Position numbers and translations under genes: made by a program. This document shows, one piece after another, positions 19,666 through 28,632 of a DNA stretch of 28,632 nt. The notes under the pieces are model-generated. The model was given only the letters and a program-made list of their open reading frames with translations. It searched no databases and had not been told where the DNA came from. This DNA comes from Basidiobolus meristosporus CBS 931.73 (taxonomy: Eukaryota; Basidiobolomycota; Basidiobolomycetes; Basidiobolales; Basidiobolaceae), in the NCBI GenBank assembly GCA_002104905.1, contig MCFE01000879.1, positions 1-28,632 of the forward strand, given 5' to 3'. Every line of letters begins with the position of its first letter. Position 1 is the first letter of the stretch.

Positions 19666-21122
19666 TCAGAAGTCTAGCGGCATAACACAAATCTCTGAAC
19701 CACTGTCAATATGGCAGTCAACAGGGTCATCATATATATACCCTTTCACCACAGCAGTTGCAACTGAGTAAAAGGTCTTATATTTGGTAGCATTGTCATC
19801 CTTTTTGTGGTCTTCATGGTTTGTCTGGATTATATGGGTGTCCATATGTTCAACAGCTTGTCTTCTTGTTCTAAGCTGCTCATCAAAGGTCTTCCTAACA
19901 GATGGTGATACACTCATGATTTCTCCAACTGACAAAGTGAGGTTCTGCTTCAGTAGTTTCTCAGTAATCAATTGGGGGCTTGAGTAGCCTGCTATCTTTG
20001 AGGTCATCTGAAAGTGAGGTAATGGGTCTTGGGTAGGCAGTGTTCCAGGCCTCTTGTCAATAATAACCTCAGGCTCTTCAAATCGTGGTCTTCTAAGGAT
20101 GGGTTTGACAGGTTCTTCAGGAAGGTGTCTCTTAGTAGCAAAGGTGTCTACTTCATATTTTCTGTTGTCAGGGCTGTTTGGGCTCTCTGTATGAGTCTCA
20201 ATAGGGGCATCAACAGTAATCTTTCTAGTTGCTGAGTCAGACTTCTGGAAAAGGGCTCTCATTCCGCCTCTTCGGAAATTAGTGGGAATCCTTTTTCCTT
20301 CCTTATCAGCAAGCATTCCATCAGCATCAAACTGTACTGCTCCTTCTCTAAGTAGCTGGCTAAGCTCTGAGCATTCACGTCTGGCATGCTGAGTAGAGTC
20401 ACACCAAATGCAGTGTCTAGGCAAAGCTCTTTGGCCCTCAGTAGCTACCTCAGCTGAGCCGTTAACCTTGAGGGCTAGCTTTTGTAGCTGTTCAGCAAGT
20501 TGGTCAATTCTGTTGGTAGTGTAGGTCTGATTGTCAGCAACAGCACTCTTTAGCTCCTTGGTTGGCTGGTCTGGCAGATTAGCTGTCAGGAGTCTCATAA
20601 AGGTAGAAGTTTGCTTTGCCTCTAGGAGTACACGTTTCATCTCTGCAAAGCAAGGAATGCCAGACTTGTCATCCTTGGCTGCATGTAGGTCAACTTTCCT
20701 TGCCAACTCCTGGGGAAGCCCTTGTGCAAGGTAAAGTGTCATGGTAAACTCAGTTATCGCCTGGGACTCTAGGAGTGGCTTGGCCATATCTTCATATTGT
20801 TGAATGAACTCTTCAATTGGTAGCTTGGAGAGTCCCATCCTCCCAAAGTGTCTGAGGTCTTCAATTCCATAGTATATCTGGGGTCTGCCATACTCGGCCT
20901 GTAGGTAGGTCTTCATTAAGGTCCAGTCAGTCAGAATGTTCCTTGTCTGAGAAGCTTGGTAGTAATATCATCAGTGCAGTAGTAGGGGAAGTCTTCAGCC
21001 ATTTCTTGTTCAGATAGGCTGCACATCTTGCAGAGCTTCTCCCATTTGAATATGAAGCTCTCCACATTCTTTCCATCAAACTGTGGGGCTCCATGTGAGA
21101 GTGGTAACGGCATAGAGTTCAT
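19666..21122 (-). pseudogene. Gypsy gag and start of protease
   Basis: Starts at ATG 21122 (MNSMPLPLSHGAPQFDGKN), about 140 bases inside the LTR; the FDGKNVESF motif is typical of fungal gypsy gag. The first frame ends at a TGA near 20933 (after KLLRQGTF), while the main gag frame (TDWTLMKTYLQAEYG onward) is shifted by one base, so a frameshift lies near 20935-20955. The 416-residue second part has the gag body, a CCHC knuckle C-X2-C-X4-H-X4-C (Cys169, Cys172, His177, Cys182 from Met 20916) and ends in the protease active site HIDSGSE (Asp404). A TGA at 19668-19666 separates it from the rest of protease and pol in the same frame. Gag forms the particle; the knuckle binds RNA. Confidence 0.88.
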
Positions 21123-21242
21123 TTTGGGTAGGTAGGTTGGTGTTAGTAGTCTTGATAATATTGGTAGTCTTGTTTCAATAAATGGGTAACGGCTCAAATC
21201 TTCAGGTAAATCTTGTTGGGTCCTAGGGAGCTTGTATGAACC

Positions 21243-21260
21243 CCCCACGTTGGGTGCCAA
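21243..21260 (-). promoter_or_regulatory. Gypsy primer-binding site
   Basis: Four bases inside the 5' LTR the minus strand reads TTGGCACCCAACGTGGGG. TGG pairs with the CCA end of a tRNA and the rest with its acceptor and T stem. I cannot name the tRNA. The relative at 24051-24069 has a mutated version. Confidence 0.7.
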
Positions 21261-21843
21261 ATATGTGGTGGTGTATAAGTCCAGAGGGCAAAATACGGCC
21301 AACACTTCTCAAGTGTGAATGTGTGTGTGGTGTTCACTGGGTGCAATAACCTCTGGCAGAAGCTTGCTAGGAATACTGGGTCTTTTGTCTAATCTAATGT
21401 GATGGGGGATAAAGTCTCAAGCTTGTCAAGGGAAAACTATTGAACTACAATCCCCAACTTAGTTGGCATCTTAACAAAAGTTTATAATGGCTTTGACGTC
21501 CTTTGAGATGACAATGTACTAAAGCTTCCAAAGTCAAACAACTGTAAACTCCACCAACAGGGACTTGATAAGAATGCAGCTTTGACCAATAGTTACAAAG
21601 ACTGAAAAGTATCTTTGCCTGTACAAGAACAAACTTGGGAAAACAAACAAATATAATAAAATATACCTACTCTGAGTATTCCTCACAAGTAGTGCCTCCA
21701 AGGTCAGTTGGCTGTCAGCGCGGTTTCCTGGGAGTGTCGTCAGGTCTGAGTCAGAAAATAGTGGTAATAGGTAGCGGTGATCTCACTAATCAATAAGTCG
21801 GAATATTGGAAGAGGGATCATTTATTTTAAGGGATAGCCTTCC

Positions 21844-21851
21844 TTATATAC
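21844..21851 (-). promoter_or_regulatory. TATA box in gypsy 5' LTR
   Basis: GTATATAA on the minus strand, preceded by a longer A-run than in the 3' LTR. This copy sits upstream of gag and is the functional promoter position. Confidence 0.6.
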
Positions 21852-22076
21852 TTTTTTTTTGCTGCTCAAATTCTTGCTAGAAAATACTTTCCGGAAGTTT
21901 CCAGAAGGTACTAGACAACCAATCATGTCTTTGTGTACTAAAAATAGCGCAAATTCTTGGCGGATTGTTCTATGAGACATAGTAGCACCTAGCCAATCAG
22001 GTAGTGGTAATATGAAACCTCTGTGTCATGTGGTTGCCTCTTATGGTAGTGAGATGGGGGTTATGAAACCAAGATG

Positions 22077-22086
22077 GTCACGTGAC
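22077..22086. promoter_or_regulatory. E-box palindrome GTCACGTGAC in gypsy 5' LTR
   Basis: Identical to 15964-15973. The related LTR at 24074-25180 has the decayed form GATCATGTGT near 24930, consistent with CpG loss. Confidence 0.45.
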
Positions 22087-22375
22087 ATGGGCACTGTTGG
22101 GGTACTTGCCTTATAAGGTAACTATCTTATCTTGGCATCTTGGCAAGGAATAAGAATAGCCTGTGCAATGGGTTAATAGTGACAAATAGTTTGTCAGGTT
22201 GCATAGTAATAATCACATAGACAAAAATAGGAAATATTGCAAATTTGGGATGATAATAATATAGGCGGGGTAATCCTTTTTAGGGAAGTGAACGCATAAG
22301 AATGAGCACATCTGCCTGTGGGTGTCACTGTGACCCCACTACAGCGGTGTTGTATAAGTCCAAACTGAGCTATAA

Positions 22376-22603
22376 GAGCTACTAGGAGATAAACTTGGGC
22401 AACTTAAGTCTGAACTTGCAAAAGATGAATATATAACAGAGAGTATTTTTGTGTCATGTGAACTATATAGATTCAAGACAAAAAAAGATGTAGTAGAAGC
22501 CCATGCAAAAGGTATGCACAAAGATAAACAAAAGCTGTATAGCAATGTTGTTGAACTACTCTCCCAACTGCAGTTGCAACTGAGTAACAGGTCTTATACC
22601 TAG
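22376..22603 (+). other. Orphan 75-codon open stretch between two gypsy elements
   Basis: The plus strand is open from after a TAA at 22373 to a TAG at 22601. It has no start codon at its left end and reads ELLGDKLGQLKSELAKDEYI, then FVSCELYRFKTKKDVVEAHA, then MHKDKQKLYSNVVELL. The composition is charged and coiled-coil-like, and Lys/Glu-rich. I do not recognise it. The last dozen codons overlap the start of the truncated gypsy copy and are probably not part of it. It could be a captured exon, part of another element, or chance in AT-rich DNA. Confidence 0.3.
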
Positions 22604-23933
22604 TACCCTCATCATCCTTTTGGTGGTGTTAGTGGCTTGTTGGAATTATATGAGTATCCATGTACTCAATGGCTTGTTGTCTTGTTCTAAGCTGCTCATT
22701 AAAGGTCTTCCTAATAGATGGGGATACACTCATGATCTCTCCAACCAGCAAAGTGAGGTTTTGTTTCAACCACTTCTCAATGATCAGATGAGGGCTTGAG
22801 TAGCTTGCAATCTTTGAGGTCATCTGAAAGTGAGGTAATGGTTCTTGGGTGGTCAGCATACTGGGCCTCATGTCAATGGCAACTTCAGGCTCTTCAGATT
22901 GTGGGTATTATGAGGATGTGTTTGACAGCTTCTTCAAGAAGGTGTCTTTTGGCAGCAAAGGCATCAACTTCATATTGTCTGTTGTCAGGACTGCTTGAGC
23001 TCACTGTAAGACTCCCAATAGGGGCATCAACTGTAATCTTTCTGGTTGCTGAGTTGGAAATCTGGCAAAGGGCTCTCATACCTCCTCATTGGAAATTGGT
23101 GGGGATCCTTCTTCCTTCCATGTCGGCAAGCATTCCATCAGCATCCAACTGTACAGTTTCTTCTTTGAGCTGTTGACTAAGCTTAGAGTATTCTCTTTGG
23201 GCATGCTGAGTGGAATTACACCTGATGCAGTGTCTGGGCCAAGGTTTTTGGCTCTCAGTAGTTATTTCAACTGAGCCATCAATCTTGAGGGCTAGCTTTT
23301 GCGGCTGTTTGGCAAGTAGGTGATTCTTTTGGTAGTATAGGTTTGTTTGTCAGCAACAGCACTCCTTCACTCCTTGCTCAGCTGGTCTGGCAGATTAGAC
23401 TTCCGGAGTCTCATAAAGATGGACATCTGTTTTGCTTCTAGGAGAACATGTCTCATCTCTGCAAAGCATGGAATGCTGGGCTTGTCACCCTTGGCTGCAT
23501 GTATGTCCACTTTTTTTGTCATGTCTTGGGGAAGTCCTTGTGCAAGGTAAAGTGCCATGGTAAACTCAGTAATAGCTTGGGAATCTAGGAGTGGCTTGGC
23601 CATGTCTTCATACTGCCAAATGAACTCTACATGTGGTTGCTTGGAAAGTCAGTTCTTCTAAAGTGGCTCAGATCTTCAATTCCATAGCTTATTGGGGGTC
23701 TACCATACTTGGCTTGTAGGTAGATCTTCATTAAGGCCCAGTCAGTGAGTATTTTCCCTGTCTGAGAAGCTTGGTGGTATCTTTAGTGCAGTGGTAGGGA
23801 ATTCTTCAACCATTTCTTGTTCAGAGAGGCTGCACATCTTGCAGAGCTTCTCCCACTCAAATAAGAAGCTTTCCACATTCTTCCCATCAAACTCTGGGGC
23901 TCTGTGTGAGTGTGGTAATGGCACAGAATTCAT
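22565..23933 (-). pseudogene. Gypsy gag remnant
   Basis: Starts at ATG 23933 (MNSVPLPHSHRAPEFDGKN) and follows the gag of the large element down to the region before the protease site. Surviving open pieces are 23933-23742, 23603-23367, 23079-22894 and 22871-22629, in different frames. The zinc knuckle near 23230-23190 has the last Cys changed to Tyr (HAQREYS against HARRECS), which would abolish zinc binding. The frame change between the first and second pieces lies at the same place as in the large element (near 23760). Confidence 0.85.
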
Positions 23934-24073
23934 TCTGTGTAGGTAGGTTGGTGTTGTAATCTTGATAATATTGGTAATCTCCTTACAATAAGTGTGTAAT
24001 GGCTCAAATCTTGGGGTAAATCTTGTTGGGTCCTAAGGAGCTTGTATGGGCCCCACATGTTGGGTGCTAAATA

Positions 24074-25180
24074 TGTGGTAGAGTATAGTGTAAAGAGAAA
24101 TATCTCATATGTTGTAGAGTATAAGTGTAAAGGAGAAATATCTCCAACACTTCTCAAGAGTTTTGTGTGTGGGGTGTTCACTTGGTGCAATAACCTCTGG
24201 CAAAAGCTTGCCAGGAATACTTTGGTTCTGTCTCTAATCTAATGTGATGGGGAATAAAGCTACAAGCTTGTCAAGGGAAAACTAATTGAGCTACAATCTC
24301 CATGTTAGTTGGCATCTTAACAAAAGTATTAGCTGGGTTCAGTATCCTTTGAGATGACAGTGTACTAAAGCTTTCAAAGTCAAAACAGCTGTAAACTCCT
24401 CCAGCAGGGACTTTATTAGAATGCAGCTGTAGTCAATAGTTACAAAGACAGAAAAGTATCTTTGCCTGTGCAAGAACAAACTCAAGAAAGAATCAAATAC
24501 AACAAAACATACCTAATCTGAGTATTCTCACAAGTAGTGCTTCTATGGTCAGTTGGCTGTCAGTGCAGCTTCCTGGGAGTGTCCTGTAGTCTGGAATTGG
24601 AAGTTCAGGTAGCAGTAGGTAGCAGTGATCACACCAATCAACAAGTTAGTATACTAATAATAGGGATGATAATTTATTGTGGAGGATTGCCTCCCTTATA
24701 TACTTTTCTCACTGGTTAGGTGATTACTAATCAAGGTATTCCAGAAGGTTCCAGTGGTCAAATAGAAATATTATTGACATCCAAATGAGCTAAGAATGCT
24801 CTAAGTAGGTGCCAGAAGGTTCTAAGAGGCACAGCACCCCCAACCAATCAGGGATCAATATATTGGAGCCTGTGTAACATAGGAATACCATATATGGTAT
24901 CAAAATGGTAAGGGATAGTGACACAGCTTGATCATGTGTTACAGGTACTGGTTTGGATACCTGCCTAACATAGAAGCACTTACATCCAGTAATCTAACTT
25001 AAAGTGAGGGACAACTTATGCAATAAGGTAAGCAGGTGTGATAGTCAGCCAGCTTATGGATAATACTGATCAAGTAAGACAAATGGGATAAAACTAATAT
25101 AAGGGTAGTAGAAAAATAGGGAAGTAGAAACTATGGGAATGAGCACATCTGTCAGTGGATGTCACTGTGACCCCGCTTCA
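24074..25180 (-). repeat. Gypsy LTR of the truncated element
   Basis: 1107 bases from TGTGGTAGAG to CCCCGCTTCA, homologous to the 1080-base LTRs. A TATA box is kept at 24703-24696. The first 75 bases carry a local duplication of about 38 bases ('gtagagtata...gagaaatatctc' at 24078-24106 and 24115-24145) absent from the other LTRs. Confidence 0.88.
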
Positions 25181-25400
25181 ATGTCCTCAACTCATCTGTT
25201 AAGCTGTTCCATTGATTAGTCATCTGAGATCTATCCAACTACTTAGCAGTTTCCAAGACATCAGCTGATTATTGAAGCAATTTCTCATTTATCTTATGCA
25301 CCTATGAACACCCCAACATATTCAATGAGTCCAGTCACTTGGTGCTTACTAATTCAACTTGATCAGAAAAGTATTGATAAAGTTTACTGAACCTTTTGGT
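25181..25400. repeat. Diverged direct repeat, left copy
   Basis: 25181-25350 matches 28461-28632, both starting ATGTCCTCAACT; the shared part is about 170 bases at roughly 80 percent by eye. The minus strand of both copies reads like a decayed coiled-coil protein: KINEKL then SADVLETAK and DRSQMTNQWNSLTDELR here, against SANILTITKWLDRYQMTN in the other. The gypsy LTR ends exactly at the left border. Function unknown. Confidence 0.6.
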
Positions 25401-25699
25401 TTAGTGAGTGTCTCAACGAAAACAAGATTGTGCCTCAGCAAAATTAAGAATTCAACAACTCTGGTTTAGTTTCCATCCAAGTCTAGTATATCTAGCACTC
25501 CCAAGAAACCAAGCCTAGCCTACATAGCTAACCAAATCTGTTGCCTTTATAGCCCAGCTTGGCTATATACAAGACTATTATTAGACCAGAGCTTCTCTGG
25601 TAATATTTCTGTCACTCTTGACAATTGTAAGATTTTACGCTTAGTTGCTACTTAGGCACAGTTAACTCATTCAAGAGTTTATTACACTTTTATCTTGGA
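25401..25699. other. No recognisable feature
   Basis: AT-rich DNA between the direct repeat and the first transposase fragment. It may continue the repeat, whose other copy is cut by the window end. Confidence 0.35.
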
Positions 25700-26850
25700 A
25701 ACAACAAAGTGACCTTCTGAAGCCATTTCAACCAGGAGTACACTGGAAGCATTGGGAATCATATGTAGACCTTATAAGAATATTTATCCAGAAGCAGATC
25801 ACCAATACCAACTTGACACATCCAGAGCTTTTGAGTAAGGAGTCTGTGATGTGATTTTAGTGGCAATACCTCAAATATAAAGCTGAATGCAGAGATCTCT
25901 GCTGCTACTATATCCATTCTCTATTCTATCTTGCTAGGTGTGTAGAGAATACTGGCCATTGCTTCATCTTTTGAGAGTTTCCTATGGAGCAGATGTGTGG
26001 GGAGATCAGTAGACAAGTCAAGTTGCAGGTACTACCATATCCCAATCTCATCACAAAGATACATGGAATTCATTAAGGAAGACTTAGAAAATACTGAGGA
26101 GATATATGCACATGGCAACACCTATACCATGGCAATAAGAAGCTAAGCAGCCGCAATGCCTGGGTAATCAGTTAAGTAATGCAAAGTTGAGCTAGCAGCA
26201 ACTGGCAACTAATTTACATTAGAAACACTCTACCAAAGTATGCAGGGTTTCTCTTGGTTGCAAGCCAGTTTCTACATCATTGAATATGAAATTTACACAA
26301 ACAAGTGGCAGAGCGCACCTTTAAGGGGGACTAGAATCTGGCAGGGAGAAGGAATATATTGGCTCAATTCCAAAAAGCTCTTTTTGGATATTTGGGAGGA
26401 ATTCATGGCATCAGTGACAGTAACCAGGCATATGTTTGCAAGATGCATATGTTACCAGCAATACAAGGTCTATGGTAACTTTTGAAGTACCATATTGAGC
26501 AGATACATAGGTAAGGTGATAGAAGTGTGCTAGTTGTAACAGGTGTGCATGTTTGTAGAGGTTAATAAGCAGGAGGCCATAGTTTATTTTTTGATTTGAG
26601 CTATTTGTGGCATACCCAAGGTAGTGGTGGGTAGGCAAATAAACAGGGGTGATTATACAATGGAATATATTAATTGCATATGGGGAGATACATAATAGTA
26701 AATTGGTATGGTAGCATTATACAGAGCTAGCTGTAGGCCACCATACTGCTGTAATAATATCATCAGAGGCTTGCAATGAGGCCATCAAGATACTATCAAG
26801 TTTTTTGCCATATATGGCAATGGGATGTACTAGCTGGTTAGATCCACTCA
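25700..26850 (+). pseudogene. Plavaka transposase C-terminal part, copy 1
   Basis: Matches the reverse complement of 6652-7260 and continues beyond it. The start corresponds to the HWESYVD...IRIFIQKQI block (here 'cactggaagcattgggaatc' and 'agaatatttatccagaagca'). A later 81-codon open stretch at 26240-26485 includes SFYIIEYEIYTNKWQSAPLR and RHMFARCICYQQYKVYGNF. It ends with a MAMGCTSW block near 26835. Only the part after the catalytic region is present. Stops occur throughout, so it cannot make transposase. Confidence 0.7.
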
Positions 26851-27069
26851 AATAGCTATAAAGTGCAGTAAGACTGCAATAATGCTATGCCACCCTTGGC
26901 CAAATACCACCCAAACACCATAGTGTATTTGAGCATTGGTTGGCAGTAAAATTGGCCAAACACTGTTGTGATCCCATCTTAAGACTACATAGAGTGTCAT
27001 GCATTCTAAGCTACTAGTATAAGTAGTATTCAACAATGACAATGCAAGTACTGGATGCACTGGATATGT
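26851..27069. other. Spacer between two transposase fragments
   Basis: About 220 bases with no recognised match; it contains no long open frame and does not resemble the sequence left of copy 1. Confidence 0.35.
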
Positions 27070-28250
27070 ATTTGGACAAGTGGCCTTTATAAGCATTTCT
27101 ACCCAGAGTACATTGGAAGCATTGGGAGGCATACATTGACATTGTAGGAATAATTATGCCAATGCAGATCACCAATGACAACTTGATCATCTGCAGCTTT
27201 TATGCAAAGGGCTTGTGACATGATTTGCGTAGCTATACTGCAAGCACAAAGCCAAACATGCAGATCTCTGCAACTACTGCATTCATACTCTAATCCATCT
27301 TGCTTAATGTGCAGTGAATATTGGACCTTATTTCACCTTTTTGGAGTCTCTTATGGATTGGATGTGTGTGCAGATAGGTAGACATGTCAACTGGCGACTA
27401 CTACCAGATCTCAATCTCATTACTAATGTGACCTTCAATTTTTTTATGCGTATGATGAGTTTGCACTTGGAGGACACCCTGGAAGAGTTGGAATACATTG
27501 GGGAGCAATGTGCACATGGAGACACCTATGCCATTGGCATTAAGAAGCTAAGCAGCCCCAATGCATGGTGGAATAGTTAAGTATTGCAAAGTTGGGTTGG
27601 ACATAACAAGCAACTAGTTTTTATTGGGAAAACTTTGCCAAAGTATACTGGGCTTCAATTGGGTATAAGCTGATTCTACACTATTCAATATTGAACTAAT
27701 ACAAACAAGAACCAGAGTGTACCTGGAAGTGGGAGTTAGATCTAGAAGGGAGAAGGGATATATTGGCCAAGTATGAGAAAGCTTTATGAGGATATTACAC
27801 AAGTGTTCATGGCAAAAGTGGTGGCAACCTAGCATACCTTTGCAAGATGAATATGTAACCAGCAATACAAGCTTTATAGCAACTTTGGAAGTACTATGCT
27901 GAACAGATATATAGTTGAGGAGATAAAAGTGTGTCAATTGCAGCAGGTGTGTTCTTATGTTGGGGTTAGTAGGCAGGAGGCCATATTTGATTTGATTTAA
28001 GCTATACATGACATACCCATGGTAGAGTGGGTAAGCAAATAAATTGGGATGATTCTGCAATGGTGTATATGAATGGTGTAAGGGGAAGTTGCTAATGGAA
28101 GTACCATTTGGTAAATTGGTAAAGTAGCATTATACAAAATTGGCTGTAGGCTGCCATACTGCCATTTTAGTAACAATAGATGTCTGCAAGAGGGCCATCA
28201 AGATACTATCAGTTGTTTTCCATATATTTTAATTGGATGTACTAGCTGGC
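27070..28250 (+). pseudogene. Plavaka transposase C-terminal part, copy 2
   Basis: Parallel to copy 1 at an offset of about 1370-1404 bases: 'gagtacattggaagcattggga' at 27106 against 25736, and 'tttgcaagatg' at 27839 against 26435. An 88-codon open stretch at 27314-27580 includes LEDTLEELEYIGEQCAHGDT and the corresponding part of copy 1 reads YAHGNTYTMA. Divergence between the copies is large, so the duplication is old or came from two insertions. Confidence 0.7.
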
Positions 28251-28460
28251 TGGAACTGCACAAACAAGTATAGGCCAACATGGAACCATGTGTTGTGCAT
28301 CAACATTTAACACTTAGCCAACTTCACTCCATTACAAAATCTAGTACTCTAACTGATTTTCCCTAACCCAAACATAACTAATCCCTGTTATGGTTTATTT
28401 TATCACTTCTCAGAAGCTATTTTTTAGCTGTCAAACCTGATCAATTTTTGAGTGGTCATT
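28251..28460. other. No recognisable feature
   Basis: AT-rich sequence between transposase copy 2 and the right copy of the direct repeat. Confidence 0.35.
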
Positions 28461-28632
28461 ATGTCCTCAACTGATCTGCTAAGCCTTTCCAAAGGATTAG
28501 TCATCTGATATCTATCCAACCACTTAGTAATTGTCAAGATATTAGCTGATTAATGATGCAATTTCTCATTTATCTCACGCACCTATCAACACCCCAACAG
28601 ATTTCATTTAGTCCAGTCTCTTGGCACTTACT
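28461..28632. repeat. Diverged direct repeat, right copy (cut by window end)
   Basis: Matches 25181-25350 from ATGTCCTCAACT to TTGGCACTTACT. The sequence to its left shows what the target of the gypsy LTR at 25180 would have looked like (...gagtggtcatt). Confidence 0.6.

Larger units (their letters stand above)
15151..22343 (-). mobile_element. Ty3/gypsy LTR retrotransposon, nearly complete
   Basis: 7193 bases with two LTRs of 1080 bases each, a primer-binding site next to the right LTR, a polypurine tract next to the left LTR, and a minus-strand gag-protease-RT-RNase H-integrase frame (integrase last, the gypsy order). Terminal bases are TG...CA with an inverted repeat TGTGGTGG/CCACTACA. 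The LTRs differ at roughly 25 sites by eye (about 97-98 percent identity), making this the youngest element here. It is disabled by one gag frameshift and two TGA codons. The flanks (accgg and gcggt) do not form a target duplication. Confidence 0.95.
21264..22343 (-). repeat. Gypsy 5' LTR
   Basis: 1080 bases, pair of 15151-16230. It carries the promoter that would drive the element: TATA at 21851-21844 and the E-box palindrome at 22077-22086. Several differences from its partner are C/T or G/A at CpG positions. Confidence 0.95.
22565..25180 (-). mobile_element. Truncated gypsy element, relative of the large one
   Basis: 22565-24073 aligns with 19755-21263 and 24074-25180 aligns with the LTR 21264-22343, in the same order and strand. 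All of pol and the other LTR are missing; the left edge at about 22565 is abrupt. It is clearly older than the large element, with many substitutions and frameshifts, so it is a separate insertion and not a recent duplication. Confidence 0.88.

Noticed and set aside
17522-20734. Several plus-strand open frames of 60-94 codons inside the gypsy element
   Set aside because: They are shadows of the minus-strand gag-pol frame, whose conserved domains account for the sequence.
26411-28060. Two similar minus-strand frames (75 and 148 codons) that might be a conserved gene pair
   Set aside because: Their likeness follows from the duplicated plus-strand transposase fragment; the opposite strand matches the transposase remnant at 6652-7260 and 13340-13975.

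Overview
The window is a graveyard of transposable elements from a eukaryote, almost certainly a filamentous fungus. I see no intact host gene, no RNA gene, no CRISPR array and no bacterial-type operon. The fungal call rests on three things: a Ty3/gypsy polyprotein of the type common in fungi, transposase remnants of the Tnp2/Plavaka type (CACTA superfamily, best known from Agaricomycetes), and Ty1/copia elements mixed with them. An agaricomycete is my best guess, but no single-copy gene is present to prove it.

Layout. 1-329 is CpG-retaining sequence with no recognisable gene. 330-2240 is a pile of copia LTRs and one gag scrap in alternating orientations. 1892-6651 is a minus-strand copia element with two outer LTRs and all the usual domains (gag, zinc knuckle, protease, integrase, reverse transcriptase, RNase H). 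It is broken by stops, frameshifts and a deletion, and it looks like a mosaic of two copies. 6652-8970 is a minus-strand Plavaka/Tnp2 transposase in ruins. 9102-10900 is an unidentified decayed plus-strand coding region, head-to-head with that transposase, with an in-frame repeat of 63-69 codons. 11866-13105 is a second copia remnant and 13340-13975 a second Plavaka fragment.

13981-15150 is the LTR/leader and gag start of a plus-strand gypsy element, cut off by the best-preserved element of the window. That element is a minus-strand Ty3/gypsy retrotransposon at 15151-22343 with two 1080-bp LTRs, a primer-binding site, a polypurine tract, and a gag-pol reading frame interrupted only by one frameshift and two TGA codons. 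22565-25180 is a diverged, truncated relative of it (gag plus one LTR). 25181-28632 holds two head-to-tail copies of the C-terminal part of the Plavaka transposase, bracketed by a diverged direct repeat.

The genes do not form a host pathway; they belong to separate selfish elements, all damaged. The damage is rich in C-to-T changes: CAA to TAA stops in copia, probable CGA to TGA stops in gypsy, and CpG loss in the older copies. This fits cytosine-methylation or RIP-like silencing. I found no convincing new biological system. The items most worth a second look are the unidentified repeat-containing coding remnant at 9102-10900, the copia primer-binding site that matches the anticodon arm of initiator tRNA-Met, the mosaic structure of the copia element, and a gag frameshift shared by two diverged gypsy copies.
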